Made by a program: the position numbers and the translations under genes
Notes under the pieces: model-generated
The model's database searches: none
What the model was told of the DNA's origin: nothing
The model's input: only the letters and a program-made list of their open reading frames with translations
From: Marsupella aquatica
Lineage: Eukaryota; Marchantiophyta
Length of the DNA: 64,000 nt
Direction of reading: 5' to 3'
Assembly: GCA_973895155.1 (NCBI GenBank)
Contig: OZ316892.1
Location: 23,684,001-23,748,000, forward strand
Shown: in pieces, positions 24,275 through 36,728 of the stretch
How positions within the stretch are numbered: position 1 is the first letter of the stretch
Layout: the number at the start of each line of letters is the position of its first letter

Positions 24275-27200
24275 AATGCATTTGTTCAGCCAGATATTGA
24301 GGTATTATCACGAGCTGTGCGACAACATCTCCTTCAGGCCATGGATGGTAGGCAAGGGGGTCAACCTTTTGAGGATATGGACATTCCACATGAACTACCT
24401 AATGCTACCCAAGAAAGAGTGGATGAGGACCGGGCTATGGATGAGTTGATGCACCAATTCATGGATGCAGATGAGGGTGATCCCCGGGGTGATCATGACC
24501 CAGGTGACTGGGAGGACATTGACTTACCTCCTCCTCATAGGCATACTCCTTCACGGAATTGACACTTGCACCAGTGGGAGGAGGCTCAAGAGCATGCACG
24601 GACTCGTCTTTTTGAGGGGTCTAGATTATCTCGTCTTTCAGCAATCATGTTATTACTGAACTTGCAGCAAAGACATGGAGCAAGCAACTTGCTTCTTGAT
24701 GATATTTTCAGGACATTGCATGATCGTATGTTACCAGAGGGGAATAACTTGCCAGCATCATGGAAAGAGGCAAAGAAAGTGTTGAAGTCCATAGGCCTCA
24801 AGTATGAGGTCATACATGCTTGTGTGAATGATTGTGTTTTGTTCAGGAAGGAGCACTCAAATGCTCTTACATGTCCTGTGTGCAATGCGCCAAGATATCG
24901 TGAGGATATGTTGACAGGAAGAGTACCTCAAAAGGTTATGAGGTACTTTCCCCTTATTCCTCATTTGCGTCACCAGTTTCGATGTGCAGAGTTGGCTAAG
25001 TATATGGTATGGCATTCCCAACACCGTTCAGACACTACTCAGGATCCAACCATGCGCATGATGGTTGACTCTCCTGCAAACAGATTTGTGGAAGAGCGTT
25101 GGGGTGAGTTCAAGACTGACCCTCGTCATGTTCGCCTTGGTTTGGCATCAGACGGCATTAGCCCATTTGCACTGGCCGGCAAGGCCAAACCATACTCTGT
25201 ATGGCCAGTAGTCCTCACTAACTACAACATCCCACCATGGATGGCCATGAAGGAGGGTCATTTGCTCCTATCTATGATTATTCCTGGCCCTAAGCAAGTG
25301 AAGAAGATTGATGTATACTTGCAACCGTTGATTGAGGAGCTACAGAAACTTTGGGGGGGAGTGGATTGCTATGATGGTCGAGTGCATACAGGGGGCTTAC
25401 CCCGTGAGTTTCAGCTCAAAGCCATTCTTATGTGGACCATGCATGATCTTCCAGGTACCCAACTCTTTATAAATTAAGTATGGCTTGTGCAGCTACCCAT
25501 ATATATATATATCGTTCTGTTTATTTTTTTTCCCTTTGGTTTGGTTTCAAAACTTAATGGGTTTTAATTTGTGACCATTGTTTGTGAAGGGTTTGGATAT
25601 ATTTCTGGCTTGCAAACTTCTGGATATCGTGCTTGCCCAACTTGTGGACCAGACTTGGAGGGAGTGGCACGCCCAAAGTCTACCACCCTGCGGAAGATAG
25701 TTTACATTGGTCACACAAAGTATCTTCCTGAGGGGCATGACTGGAGGTATGATCCATTTTTGTATGACACGGATGAGGGCCAGCCAGACACAAGACCTCA
25801 ACCTTTACCGAAGGACCCAATATATTGGAAGGAGGTATGGGAGAGGGTGACTGATCCAGATGACCCATTACCCTTGGGTAGATGTGGCATGACCCGTTTG
25901 TCTGCATTGGCACAACTTCCATATTGGGAACACATGCCGATAAATCATCTATTGGACCCTATGCATATTGAGGGGAATGTTGGGAGGTCATTGATCCGCC
26001 ATCTATATGGAGAGAAAAACAACAATTGGAGGGAGAGTTGTGAGGAGATGGGGATGCATGGCCTTCATGGTTTTTGGCCATCTATGGACCCTGACCCTCC
26101 CCTTACTATCCATCCCCCATGGGTTTTCACAAGGAGTGAGCGAATAGAGTTTCGCAAGCGGATAGGGTCAATGCGGTTTCCTACAGGGTATGGTGTCAAT
26201 CTTCGCAAGGCATTTAGTGGAGATGACTCTCCAAAATGGCCAGCTTTCTTGAAGACCCACGATTATCATCGTCTATTGCAGCACGTTATTCCAGTTGCTA
26301 TTATTGGATTGGGCAGCGAGGATCTTCGGGATGCACTTTGGTCATTGGGTAGATTGTTGAGATGGGTTTGTCAAAAGGAGGTCAACGAGGGAGAGATTGC
26401 TGCCATGGAGGTATTTGGAGTGGAGGTTGTGTGCAAGTTGGAGCGAGCACTCCCTCCTTCCTTCTTTGATGGTCAAGTTCATTTTCTTGTACATCTAGTG
26501 CGTGAAGTAGCCATTGCAGGCCCAGTACATTGTCGTTGGATGTATTGGGTAGAGCGATTCATGGGAGTCATGAAATCATATGTATCAAACCGTGCTAGGG
26601 TGGAAGGTAGCATTGCCGAACGTCACCTTGGAGCAGAGAGTATGTTCTATTGTACGAACATTGTGGCTACACTTGATCCAAATGCTCCAAGGGGTTGGAT
26701 AGATGAGTCAGCACGAGAGGCAGATTATGAAGAGGATAGACTCACTGGAGCAAAGGGAGAACGACTACTAGGCTCTGCTGAACGTGTGCAACTCACCACA
26801 TTCATGTTGTATAACTCACCAGAGATTGCAGGGGAGTGGACTGCATTTTATGAGGAGGAGAAAAGTAATAGTCGTCGGCCACGCCTCTTCCCCAAGTTTC
26901 TCCCATATATGAAGGAGAAGTTGACAGAGATTGATGCCTTGTTGGGTCAGGGTGAGAGTGTTTTGCACTTTCCGAAGGTCACCAATGACATTCGCACCCT
27001 TGTTCATGGTCCATTACTCATGGTCACGACTCGAACAGCCATGTGGTCAAAGGGGAGGCATTTTCGAATCCAACATCTTGATATGAAGAGAGCAGCAACA
27101 CAAGATTGTGGGGTGATGGGGTGGTTCACCCAAGAGTCACAAAGTAGCACTTCTGACCGGAATCCAATACGTTCAACTGTGGCCCACTATGGGAAGATAG

Positions 27201-27544
27201 AGGAGATTCTTATCGTAAATTATCATGCCCATACAACCTTGGAGGAGGTGGTGTTCAAGTGCAAATGGTTTCGGATGAATCTTGTTGGCCATAATCGGAC
27301 CTGTGAAGAAGATGCATGTGGGTTCACACGATTGAAGACCAGTGCAACTAGTGTTATTAGTTCCAATTGGAGGACCTCAGATCCATTTGCATTTCCCCAT
27401 TATTTGGAGCAATCTTTCTATCTTCCTTATCCGAATGACCCAGAGTGGTCCATTGTTATGCCTTACATCCCTCGCTCACGATCCATTGTTCAAGACAAGC
27501 CAAGTGTAGTTGTAGTAGAGGATTTGGACCCCTCATTACAATAG
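24275..27544 (+). CDS. CACTA tnp2-type transposase
   Basis: Cut-and-paste transposase acting on CACTA termini in the nucleus. Exon A is 24,275-25,454 and exon B 25,590-27,544, joined by a 135-bp GT-AG intron in phase 1 at DLPG/FGY, a conserved place in tnp2. Seen in exon A: LLLNLQQRHGASN, the Cys pairs of CPVCNAPRYRED, KVMRYFPLIPHL, MVWHSQHR, RLGLASDGISPF (expected catalytic Asp), NYNIPPWM and VDVYLQPL-type PLIEELQKLW. In exon B: ACPTC, NHLLDPMHIEGNV (DxMH), then a DUF4218-type region (VHFLVHLVREV, WMYWVERFM) and a DUF4216-type region (VFKCKWF). Exon A has one in-frame TGA at 24,560-24,562 just before the conserved part; the rest is open for about 950 codons. The 5' boundary at 24,275 is an inferred acceptor. 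Confidence 0.85.
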
Positions 27545-27764
27545 ATGCGACCTAGGTAAAACCCCTATATGTTTTATCTTCATGGATATCATATACATTT
27601 TGTCATGTCATTTCACACATGCCCAAAGATTCATTGGTTGGATATAATTTTGGATACAACTGTATATAGTCCCTTGACACAATCCAAATTGCAATCCCTA
27701 AGTAATATATGCATTTGAGTTACGTCCATTTATTCTCGATACCATTTCCCATGCTTAAAATAAC

Positions 27765-28225
27765 GGAAGCCCATCGGAACACCTCCTTGTTCAAATCTTG
27801 ACCTCGAACCACATATATCCGATATAAACCCTTTCGGACTCCATTTCCGATTCTTGTAGCATCGAACTTATTTGTGATACACACTACTTCGGAAAACATT
27901 TCGGATACCCAACCTATCGGAAGCACTAAGCAATACATTTTCGATCGCAATATTTCCGTAATTTACTCAATCGGACATCAAATGCGATACTTCAGGGATC
28001 GGAAATTTAGTAACAATTTTTAGAAGAGGGGTCCGATAGTCAAGACATCGGATATGTTCCGATATTAGGAGTATCGCAAATTATGTCCGATATTTTGGAA
28101 ATCGGATACTGTGTTTCCGAAGCTGTGGGGATCGCAAGTTCCGATATTTTTGTGAACAAAAGTTTGCATAACTCTGGCTATCGAACGCCTATTTCATGTT
28201 TCAGCGGGAGCATCGGAAAATGAGC
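27765..28225. repeat. right subterminal repeat cluster of the CACTA element
   Basis: More than a dozen atcgga/tccgat or close variants in about 460 bp, ending just before the proposed right terminus. The same motif fills the left clusters. Confidence 0.65.
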
Positions 28226-28352
28226 AAAAATATACTAGTGAGTGTGCTCATTTTCACTTTATTTAGAGTATCCCTTTGTACTTTCCAAGAGGGCATGGAT
28301 CGATGTCTAGGCCCTTGGATCAAGTGCCTATAAGTATGCTAGTACTATTCAT

Positions 28353-28506
28353 AGTTGGTGAAACTATTATGCGTACTTGGTGGAATTATTATGCGTAATT
28401 AGTGGAACTAGTATGTATAGTTGGTGAAACTATTATGCGTAATTGGTGAAACTACTATGCATAGTTGATGAAACTATTATGCATAATTGGTGAAACTACA
28501 ATGTAT
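28353..28506. repeat. 22-bp tandem repeat, 7 copies
   Basis: Unit close to aattggtgaaactattatgc plus two bases, repeated seven times with scattered substitutions. It starts about 110 bp outside the proposed CACTA right end. Confidence 0.85.
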
Positions 28507-31500
28507 CATTGTAGAATGTACACAGTGCATACAAAATATAACATATATGCTATAATAATATTACTATGAAGTTCTTAAGTAAAATCATTTTCACATAAAC
28601 TCAAATAACACAATATATATTTTAGTCTTCTAAATGAAATCTTCACAACAACATCCTAGAACATTTTTGTTTATACTATACAAATTTCTACATTGGAAAG
28701 ATTTCTAAACTCATAAAATTTGTCTGATTGCATCTTTTTGTCGGGCTTTTTGTATTGTACTTCTCAGGGAGAGCACTAATTTAGTTTGCATTTTTTAGTA
28801 ATTTGTCTCTTTGAGCCTACGCTAAGGATGCATTGGTTGATATCTAATCTTATCAAATTGGTCTTTAGTTTCATTAAGGAATCTTTTGGCAGTTTGGGAT
28901 GACTTAAATGTTCAAATGAAGAAGACTTGGATCAAGCTTCAAGTTGTCAATTTAATGAGAGCATCTTGGAAAACCGGCCATCTTTCAAATTTGCTGACCT
29001 TGGGGAACCGCTTATTTTCATCATTCTGGTTTGATGGTGTATTTTGGATCACCCACAATTGGCAATCCAATATACATGGCATACGATATGTTGATGATAG
29101 ATAGAAGAATTGTGGAATGATTTGACATGTTATCTGAACACAACGATAATTATATGTGTTGTTTTGTTCACATTAGTGCGATAGGATAGGGGGTGATCGC
29201 GGTGCAACTTGAGATCTTTTCTCAATTAAGAGTTCAATTCACATATGTTACATGTTACATGGATTGGTTGATAGAATGGATTATTCATATTGTGACTTTA
29301 AAGGTCATCCCATATATGTATGCAAGGTTTATATTGAGATGACTTTTAAGGTACACAATATAAATTATATATATATTGAAATATTTGAGAAAAACTTTTA
29401 GGTCATAGAGGAGGAAAAATTATTTCAGCTCGCGTCATGTGTGACATACTACTTCATAAGGTATTTGAATAAATTTAATTATTCTTTGTTAGCTTCTTTT
29501 TCAATATGTGTAATTTTAAAGTATTTAAAGAAAGAAAGAGGGAGGGAAATTTTATTATGTGTATGCACCCCTTTGAAAGTGTCACACATGGTTGTTAGTT
29601 TATTTTTGAGCTTATTAAGACTTATAGTTATCTCTTTGTGTGTAATTCCAGTGTAGTTGAAAACTTTAGCCTTAGTCAACTTTGAACCTAGAAGATTGAG
29701 TTAATAGTGATAGTTTTAAGGTAAATTAGATTAACCTTTTGTGATATTCTAATCAAATCTTTGTAGGTGATGAAAACTCTGAATTTTTGGTAGATTTTAG
29801 ATAGAGAAATCTACCCAAAAAATGTCACGCAAAACAAACATGTCTTTAGAAAAGTTGAGGTCATTTTTGTTTCGCATTTTAACACTTTGGTTTTTTGACA
29901 TTGTCTTAGAATAGTTTTATGTTTTTGTAACTTTAGACTAAATTAACATCTTTATGTATTTTATTAGTAGACTTATATTACTCCAAAAAGTCTTAATAGT
30001 TTCTAGAGTAGAGATTATATGTAGTAGAAAAAGTTGGAAAAATTGTAGCACTTTTGAAGTTCAGGTTAGGGAGTTAAAAAATTTCAAAAGTTAGGGGTTT
30101 AGTCAAAACCATGTCTGCAACGGAGGTAATCAAATATAGTTGAAAATAGATGACCAGGGTAATCTAAAATTTGGACAGTGCAAGCTAAAGTTGATCAGGG
30201 TATTCTAAAATCAACTAGGGTACTCTAATGTGGACGAGGGTAATCATATACACATGGGAAATGGCACCTAGGGTAATCTAAAATTACCTAAGGTATTATA
30301 TTATGTTATGATACTCTAAAAACATTGAGGGTATCCAAAGAAAGAAAATAAGATAAAGAAGGTAATCATAGGAGTAAAGAAAATTTTTAAAATTATTTAG
30401 TCGGTGATAAGCCTGATTGAGGCATGAAATTAGGTGGAAATGAAGACTCCATCAACAATTGATTGATGAAATATGGTGGATTAGGTGGTCATCAATTGCA
30501 GGCAACAAAGTGAAGCAATTGTGACCTAGAAAGACAAGTCAAATTGGATAAATAATGTCAAATTATAAGTCACCAAAATTGAAATTCACAGAAAACGAAT
30601 GGTATGAAACTTTAGCAACACCAAATATTTTATAGTGCCACATTCGCTTGATCATTTTGGTTGGAAACTTTTATGAAGTTAGGAAAAAAGTAGGCGCACC
30701 TTTTGGCAAAGTATGAGCACCAACCAAGGTTGGTTGGTGAGAAAAAAATTAGATGCTGAAGGGGGGTATGCAGCTTTTTATCTTTTGCTGCAACTACCCC
30801 CAACTCTTTGAACTCCCCCGACTGTCTACTCCCAAACCCCGCCCAGAAAACACTGTCCCCCAAACCCGTCTCGGCTCGATCCCTGACCCCCAAGCTTCAC
30901 GCCAGTCCCCCAAACCCAAGCCCGTTTCCGATCAGCTTTGAAGCCCGGCTCCTTGGACCAAGGAAGACCGAGGGGAGTCCAAGAAGTGTTCAAGGGGTCC
31001 GAGGGAGTCCGAGAAGTAAACGGGGTGGTCCGAGGGAGTTCAAGAAGTGTCCAGGGTGGTCCGAGGGAGTTCAAGAGAATTTTGGCAAATATACATCAAA
31101 CTTCCAGTTTTGGGATAGTCATTTGATGATTTTACGTGCCCGACAAGTCAACAAGGTGCCTATCAAAGTTAAATCGGGTTCTATAGGGCTGACCGGGGAT
31201 ATGTAGCCGCAAAGCGGCTACCGATGGCAGTCGTCGAGGTTGCAATGGGTGCAAAAGAGGCAGGCCAAGAGGAGGTCCGACGGCGACAGGCAACGATGCA
31301 GGGCGGGATGGCAAGGAACTCGCCGGCCAGAGCTGCAGGTCATGTCATGGTCGGAGCTGCAACAACTAGTACACCGAGAGAGGGGGGAAGGGAGAGGCAA
31401 TGATATCGGGGAGGGCACGAGGTCAACTCTGATTGTGTGTATACACACAGAGGGTATACACACATAAGGTGTGAAAAAACCCCTTTAAAACCAAAACTTT

Positions 31501-32201
31501 GCCACTAAAAAAAATACGCCCTTACACACATTTGCCTCCACAATTCCAAATTGTATTAATCGGCAACATTTGTTGCTTCAGCAGAGAAAAAACTTTCCGT
31601 CGTGTCACACTCTCTCCATGTCAAGTGCCAATCCTGGACTCAAAATGACCATCTCACCGTGATCACTCTGTTGAGTCGTAACACTTTGCATTTCTCTCCC
31701 TCCCAAGCAAAGCGTGATGTCGAGAAACCCACTTAGCCAAGGTTATGTCTCCATAGCCATGAAAAAACCAGAAATATATTTTTTGCTTGTTGCGTTGCAC
31801 TCGGTTCACCCTCGACAACAAAACAGATACCAAAATGACCAGTTTTGCCCAATCTACAATTTGGGCTATAGCATGCTATGACTCATGCAAAGTAAAGCTC
31901 ACACTGTTGAGAAAACAATTTCAGGTCCTTTCTCCGTTGAAGAAACCGTCGAACACAAATCATTTTCACAAAAAATCCATAACAATAAAAACTTGAATTC
32001 CGCCACACCACAAACTCAAAATTAGTGATTTCTAAGCATCGTTAAAAAGCCCTTGCCCTGATCTATCCGATGAGCCCAACACCTCCAAGTTCCATGCGAC
32101 GAAACTCCTGAAATCTTCTGACACTAATCAACGAAAAAAACCATCATTAACACTTTACAAAAAAATCCTATCGTCACTCCCAAGCTTGCTCTGATACCAA
32201 T
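28507..32201. other. AT-rich non-coding DNA
   Basis: No recognised gene. A loosely repeated phrase 'agggtaatctaaaat' occurs at 30,140-30,300. A short frame at 28,886-29,104 looks weakly coding but has no family signature. The last 700 bp should be internal sequence of the minus-strand LTR element whose LTR starts at 32,202. Confidence 0.35.
30961..31078. repeat. short tandem repeat, unit about 35 bp
   Basis: Repeats of 'ggtccgagggagttcaagaa' with variants (gtccgagggagtccgagaag), roughly three to four copies. Confidence 0.7.
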
Positions 32202-32523
32202 TGATGATCCAAATAGATAGCATGACGTCTCATAATCATCATTCATATAGCACTCAAATACATTGACACAAAGATACGTGGTTCACCCTGTTAGGGCTAC
32301 ATCCAAGGCCGCACCAAGAGCTTTACTATGAACATAAAAAGTACATATCACCATAGCTCCATGGTCCAAGCTTTCTCACTCTCACACAAAGTTCTACACT
32401 AAGTGTTCTATCTCCATGGGATACAAAGAGGGTTATCTCTTCATGAAGAGTCTAGTCAACTAATGCTAACTCCGATTAACTTACTCTAGTTAACCTAACC
32501 AAGGTTAAGTCAAAACTCTAATA
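32202..32523 (-). mobile_element. LTR of a minus-strand Ty1/copia-type element with primer binding site
   Basis: On the minus strand the sequence ends ...ggatcatca and is followed at once by attggtatcagagcaagc (32,201-32,184), the initiator-tRNA-Met primer binding site of plant copia elements. This fixes the 3' edge of a 5' LTR. The other edge is placed at 32,523, where the minus strand reads TATTAGAG, a mutated TGTTAGAG start. The LTR carries 'ggtgaaccacgtatctttgtg', similar in style to the copia LTR at 34.6 kb. No gag or pol is visible on the minus strand below 32,184, so the element is truncated or non-autonomous. Confidence 0.7.
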
Positions 32524-32899
32524 GTTCAGTTGTAGCAATATACTGATCCATAAATATGGAGAAAGCGGTTTCAATAGCATATTAGCATCGCTAGAACCGT
32601 TTGTGATACCCACAACTCTAATCACTAGAATTAATATTTTAATCCAAATCTATGAATTAGTAGATATCATGCATGGGTTAACTTCATGAGAACCAACATA
32701 CTCTTTTCACAAATTACGGTCACCCAAACAACATACTAGGATGCCATGGCTGTTGTACGCACATACGGCCCACGAGATCTCTTCATTATGTTAACTTGCA
32801 ATCCAAAGTGGCCAAAGATCAAATTAAAGTAGAGTACCTTGAGGTTCAAAGTCCAACCAAGTGAGATGAAATTATGGCACAATACTTCAAACTATAACT

Positions 32900-34636
32900 A
32901 AGAGCGTTGTTGGTAGAGGTTTGCCAAGGGGTCTTAGAAAGACCCATTGCCTCTATGTATGTCATAGAGTTCCAAAAACGTGGGTTGCTTCATGCCCACA
33001 CATTGATCATTGTGGCAGAGCGGCACAAGATTTGAACCCTTGACGAGGTGGATGAGTTGGTTTGTGCCAAGATCCCTAATAGAGTAAAATATCCTTGACT
33101 TCATGAGACAATAACAAAGTCCATGGTCCATGTGACATAGGTTATCTAAACTTGCCATGCATGGAAGATGGGAAGTTCACTAAGCGTCATTCTTAGAGAC
33201 ACAATTTGAGGACGGAGGCCATCCTTTGTATCGGCGGCGAGACAATGGGCAGTCATTCACAAGGATAGGAATGGATTTAGGTTTGACAATAGATGGGTTG
33301 TTCCCTATAGCCCATACTTGAACATGAAATATAATGCTCACATTAATGTGGAGATTTATTGTTCCATTAAGGTGATTAAGCATTTATACATGTATGTAAA
33401 TAAGGGGCATGATCGGGCAACGGTGGAAGTTGGAAGTTGCGGGATGAAATCAAAATATATCTTCATGCATGTTATATGTTTGCGGCGGAACGGACGTGGC
33501 AGATTTTCCAATTTAAAATGGCAGAGAGTAGTACTTATGTCCAACGTTTCCAAGTGCATTGTGAAAGGTAGCAGACAATAATGTTCAACAAAGATGTAGA
33601 CATTGTAGACGTGGTTGAAAGGGAACCAAACAGGGATACCACTTTGACAGGATGGTTCAAGACAAACACAATGTTTGAATTAGCACGCCATGTCACGTAC
33701 ATAAATTTTCCTCAAGAATGGACGTGGAACAAGGCGGTATGCAAATGGACTCTGCATCAACAGGGGTTTAGCATTGGGTGAATGTACTTTATGGCGCCAT
33801 CGGCAGGGGAGAGATATTATTTGCAAGCCCTCTTGATTGTTGTCACTAGGGCTCATAATTTTGAAGATCTTTGTACTTTTGAGAATGTGGTGCATCCACC
33901 GTTCAAAGAGACTGTTCCCTCGCGCGTGGATTGTACAAGAATGATGTTGAGTGGGATAGGTGCCTTAGTGAGGCGGGCCTCATGCAGACCGGCTCACAAC
34001 TTTGATGACTGTTCATAACAATCCTCATCTTTGGAAGTCCAACACAACCCTGTGATCTGTCGACAAGACACTCTTCAAAGTTAAGTGACGATTGTTCTCA
34101 TCGCCTTCTAAGCATTGGTATTCTTGAAGAAATCTCACATTTGTCACTTGCTTAGAAGGCGATGAGAACAATGCTTAGAAGGTGATGAGAACATTTGTCA
34201 TTGTGTAAAGACGTTCAAGCTAATGGAGAATATGCCTGCGCGCCATACACCCACGTCAATCGAGTTTGGGAACCAGACTTTCCAAGAATGGCTCCTTTAA
34301 CTTGGGGATGATAAATTGCCAAAGCAAGGAGCGTCAAATAACATGATTATGGTCCTGCCATCCATTGTGGGGAACATTGTTGATACCGATTCCTTGATTC
34401 GTGCAATTTATACATTATTGGAGAATATTGATGACAAGTTCCTAAGCGAGAGAACAATATTGGCACCAACAAATGAGGAGGCGTTGAAGATCAACAGTTT
34501 AATATTGGAAGGGCTTGTAGGAGATTGCACACCTTCTTAAGTATAGATCGCCCAAATCAATTGGAAAGACATGACTTTTACCCTACTGAGTTCTTGAATA
34601 TGCTCACACCCAATAGTTTGCCTCCGCATAAGGTAG
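32900..34636 (+). pseudogene. Helitron Rep/helicase, decayed and truncated
   Basis: Helitrons move by rolling circle using a HUH-type Rep endonuclease fused to a Pif1-like helicase. Seen across several frames: YVIEFQKRG then HAH (32,991-32,999, the HUH motif), YRRRDNG (about 33,228), NMKYNAHINVEI and KHLYMYVNKGHD (Tyr-motif region), then helicase pieces FPQEWTWNKAVCKWTLHQQG, APSAGERYYLQALL, FENVVHPPFKE, ILAPTNEEALKINS and FLNMLTPNSLPPHK. Several frameshifts and stops separate these blocks, and much of the helicase core is missing. The sequence is cut off at 34,636 by the copia LTR. The right part of the Helitron is not found after the copia remnant. Confidence 0.85.
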
Positions 34637-34980
34637 TGTTAGAATTTACTCTTAGGTCTAGAGTTACGATTGTACCATAGTTAAGGCTAACCTTAGTCGC
34701 AGACTTGGTTAGGTTAGTCATGCTGTGCACACTCTATAACCAAGCGGTGTTTGCTTGGAGAGTGGGAACTCAGGCTTATTATTACGGAGCTAGTTGAGAG
34801 ATAGAGAGAGCTTGCGTTGTGAATGCTTGGTATGGCCGTCGGCCTAGAGTGCAGTAAAGCTCGTGTGTGTTCCCGTGGACGTAGCCTCATGTGGAGGTAA
34901 ACCACGTATCTCTTTGTGTCGACTCTTGTGCGTTGGATGGTTCATGGGTTTGTCATTGCGATTGTCGTCTATGCTCAACA
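34637..34980 (+). repeat. 5' LTR of the copia element
   Basis: 344 bp beginning TGTTAGAA and ending CTCAACA, directly followed by the tRNA primer site, giving the TG...CA ends of an LTR. It contains 'taaaccacgtatctctttgtg', common in plant copia LTRs. The partner LTR is missing. Confidence 0.85.
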
Positions 34981-34982
34981 AT

Positions 34983-34994
34983 TGGTATCAAAGC
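34983..34994 (+). other. primer binding site of the copia element
   Basis: tggtatcaaagc matches the complement of plant initiator tRNA-Met 3' end (usual form tggtatcagagc) and sits two bases after the LTR. Confidence 0.85.
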
Positions 34995-34997
34995 ATG

Positions 34998-36728
34998 CCT
35001 CAGAGGTGACAAGGTTTTTTTGTGACGGTTTTCCAGCATTCATTGTTGGTGTTGCATTTGGAATTTTGTCGCATGAAACTCGAATGTGTGTGGCTGAGCG
35101 GATAGATTAGTGAGAGCTTTCTATTGGTGTATAAAACTCATTGGTTGGTATCCGTGGTGTGGAGGAATTGGAGTTTGCATTGATCTAGAGTTTTTCGTGT
35201 TTGACGGTATTTTTGGGGGAGACCAGAGTTTGTTTTTGCAATAGTGTGAGCTTTGCGGCGCACAAGGCGTTGCATGTTGTAGCTCAAGTTGAAGATTGAA
35301 GCAAGCTGGTCATTCTGGTAGCTGAGTTGCTGCCGAGTGGTTACCGAGTGCGTCGTGACAAGTGAAGGAGGCATTCAGATTTTTTCACAGGCTATGGAGC
35401 TTGTTCCCATTTGAACCGGGTTTCTCATTGTGACGTCCGACTTGGAGAAAGAAACGCAAAGTGCTACAACTCAACAGTTTGATTGTGGCGAGGCGGTCAT
35501 TTTGAGTCCAGGATTGGCACCTGACGTGAAGAGAGTGAGTCGCAACGGAAGCTTTCCTCTATTGTGCGTGCAGACGGCGCCGGTTCAATTTGACAACTTT
35601 TTCATGTCAGTGATTTTCACTTTCCTGAGTGAAAACGGCAAGAGGTAAGTAACTTGTCTTGTTTTTGGTTAAATTGGGCTTTTTTTAGGTCCCTTTAAGG
35701 TAATTTTTCCCGCCCCATACCCACTCAAAGTACCCCTGCAACTCCATCCACTACCTGGCACTCCCCACTCGCGGCCATTTTTGTAGCGTCGACCGGCGCA
35801 AAAATAGCATTTTGACCCACGGGCCGGCTTGCACAATACAGGGCTGCAAAGAAGCCGCCCAAGTTTCAAAAAAAAAATTGGGCCCTTCGTATTGACCTCC
35901 TGGCCGGCTACTCCCTCCGGCTGCCGGAAGGCTTGTACTTGCGAGGGTACTCGCGTACCCCCGACGCGGCCCTACCCCAACGCCCGACCTCCCTTCATAC
36001 GCACCCCATATTTAGTTAAAGGGGCCTTTAGACCCCATTTAGGGCCAGATTCATTAATTCTTTTTCCGGCTCCTTATTGGTTGTCCCTTGTGTCGAGACC
36101 TGCCGCCCCCAACTTTAACCGGTTGGACAAGGGGAACGGCCCCCTGTGAGACCTGTCAGATTGTGCGGGAATATTCCCAAAAAATAGAGAGCTATTTTTT
36201 TGCCGTCCGACAAAGATTTTGCGTGCCAAACGGTAACTTTTTTGGTTCTTTTTTGGCGAGGTCGTAGCCATTGAAGTTAGCAACGCGGCGCATTGATCAA
36301 ATTGCAATTCCAACGACGGGTTGTACTTGACATTTTGGTTATTCCCTGAGGTGGTAAAAATGGTGGAGTTTCCAAGGTTTTACCCACCCCGACCAAAATT
36401 TGTATAACGTTTCCGTCAAATTTTGATTTTGATTTTGTTTTGAGTGTTGGACTCCTAGCTTTGTGGGCTACACGGCGGTGATTAGTTTTGAGTTTTTTGA
36501 GAAGTTGTGAAACACGTCATTTTTTTGTGATTTTCTCATATGAGTGATTGAGGAGATTTTCAAAGACGTGGAACTTGAAGCACGAGGATCACCGCGGCGG
36601 TTAGCTAGAGGAGGAGAGAGAGTAGTCGGAGGAAGAGCACATGACACCGGTACCATATATCACCGGTGCGGCGTGTGGTGGAGGAAGCTGTTCTACTACC
36701 GGAGCTCATGGTAGTGAAAAAAACGAAG
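34998..36728 (+). other. copia leader region
   Basis: This 1.7-kb stretch between primer site and gag is unusually long for a copia leader and contains no recognised ORF. A GC-rich block at about 35,690-36,410 differs in composition from its sides and may be an unidentified insertion. Confidence 0.4.

Larger units (their letters stand above)
20331..28240 (+). mobile_element. CACTA (En/Spm) DNA transposon with SET-domain and tnp2 coding regions
   Basis: The transposase region is clearly the tnp2 (Transposase_21) type. Both flanks are crowded with short atcgga/tccgat motifs, as expected for CACTA subterminal repeats. The right end is proposed at 28,240, where the sequence ends ...tatactagtg (reverse complement CACTAG...). 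Near both ends a matching inverted phrase occurs: ttttccgatgcttccc at 20,352 and its near reverse complement at 28,205-28,220. The left terminus is degenerate (CAAATA rather than CACTA), yet AGT stands just outside both proposed ends, fitting the 3-bp duplication of this superfamily. Ends are inferred; the coding content is firm. Confidence 0.75.
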
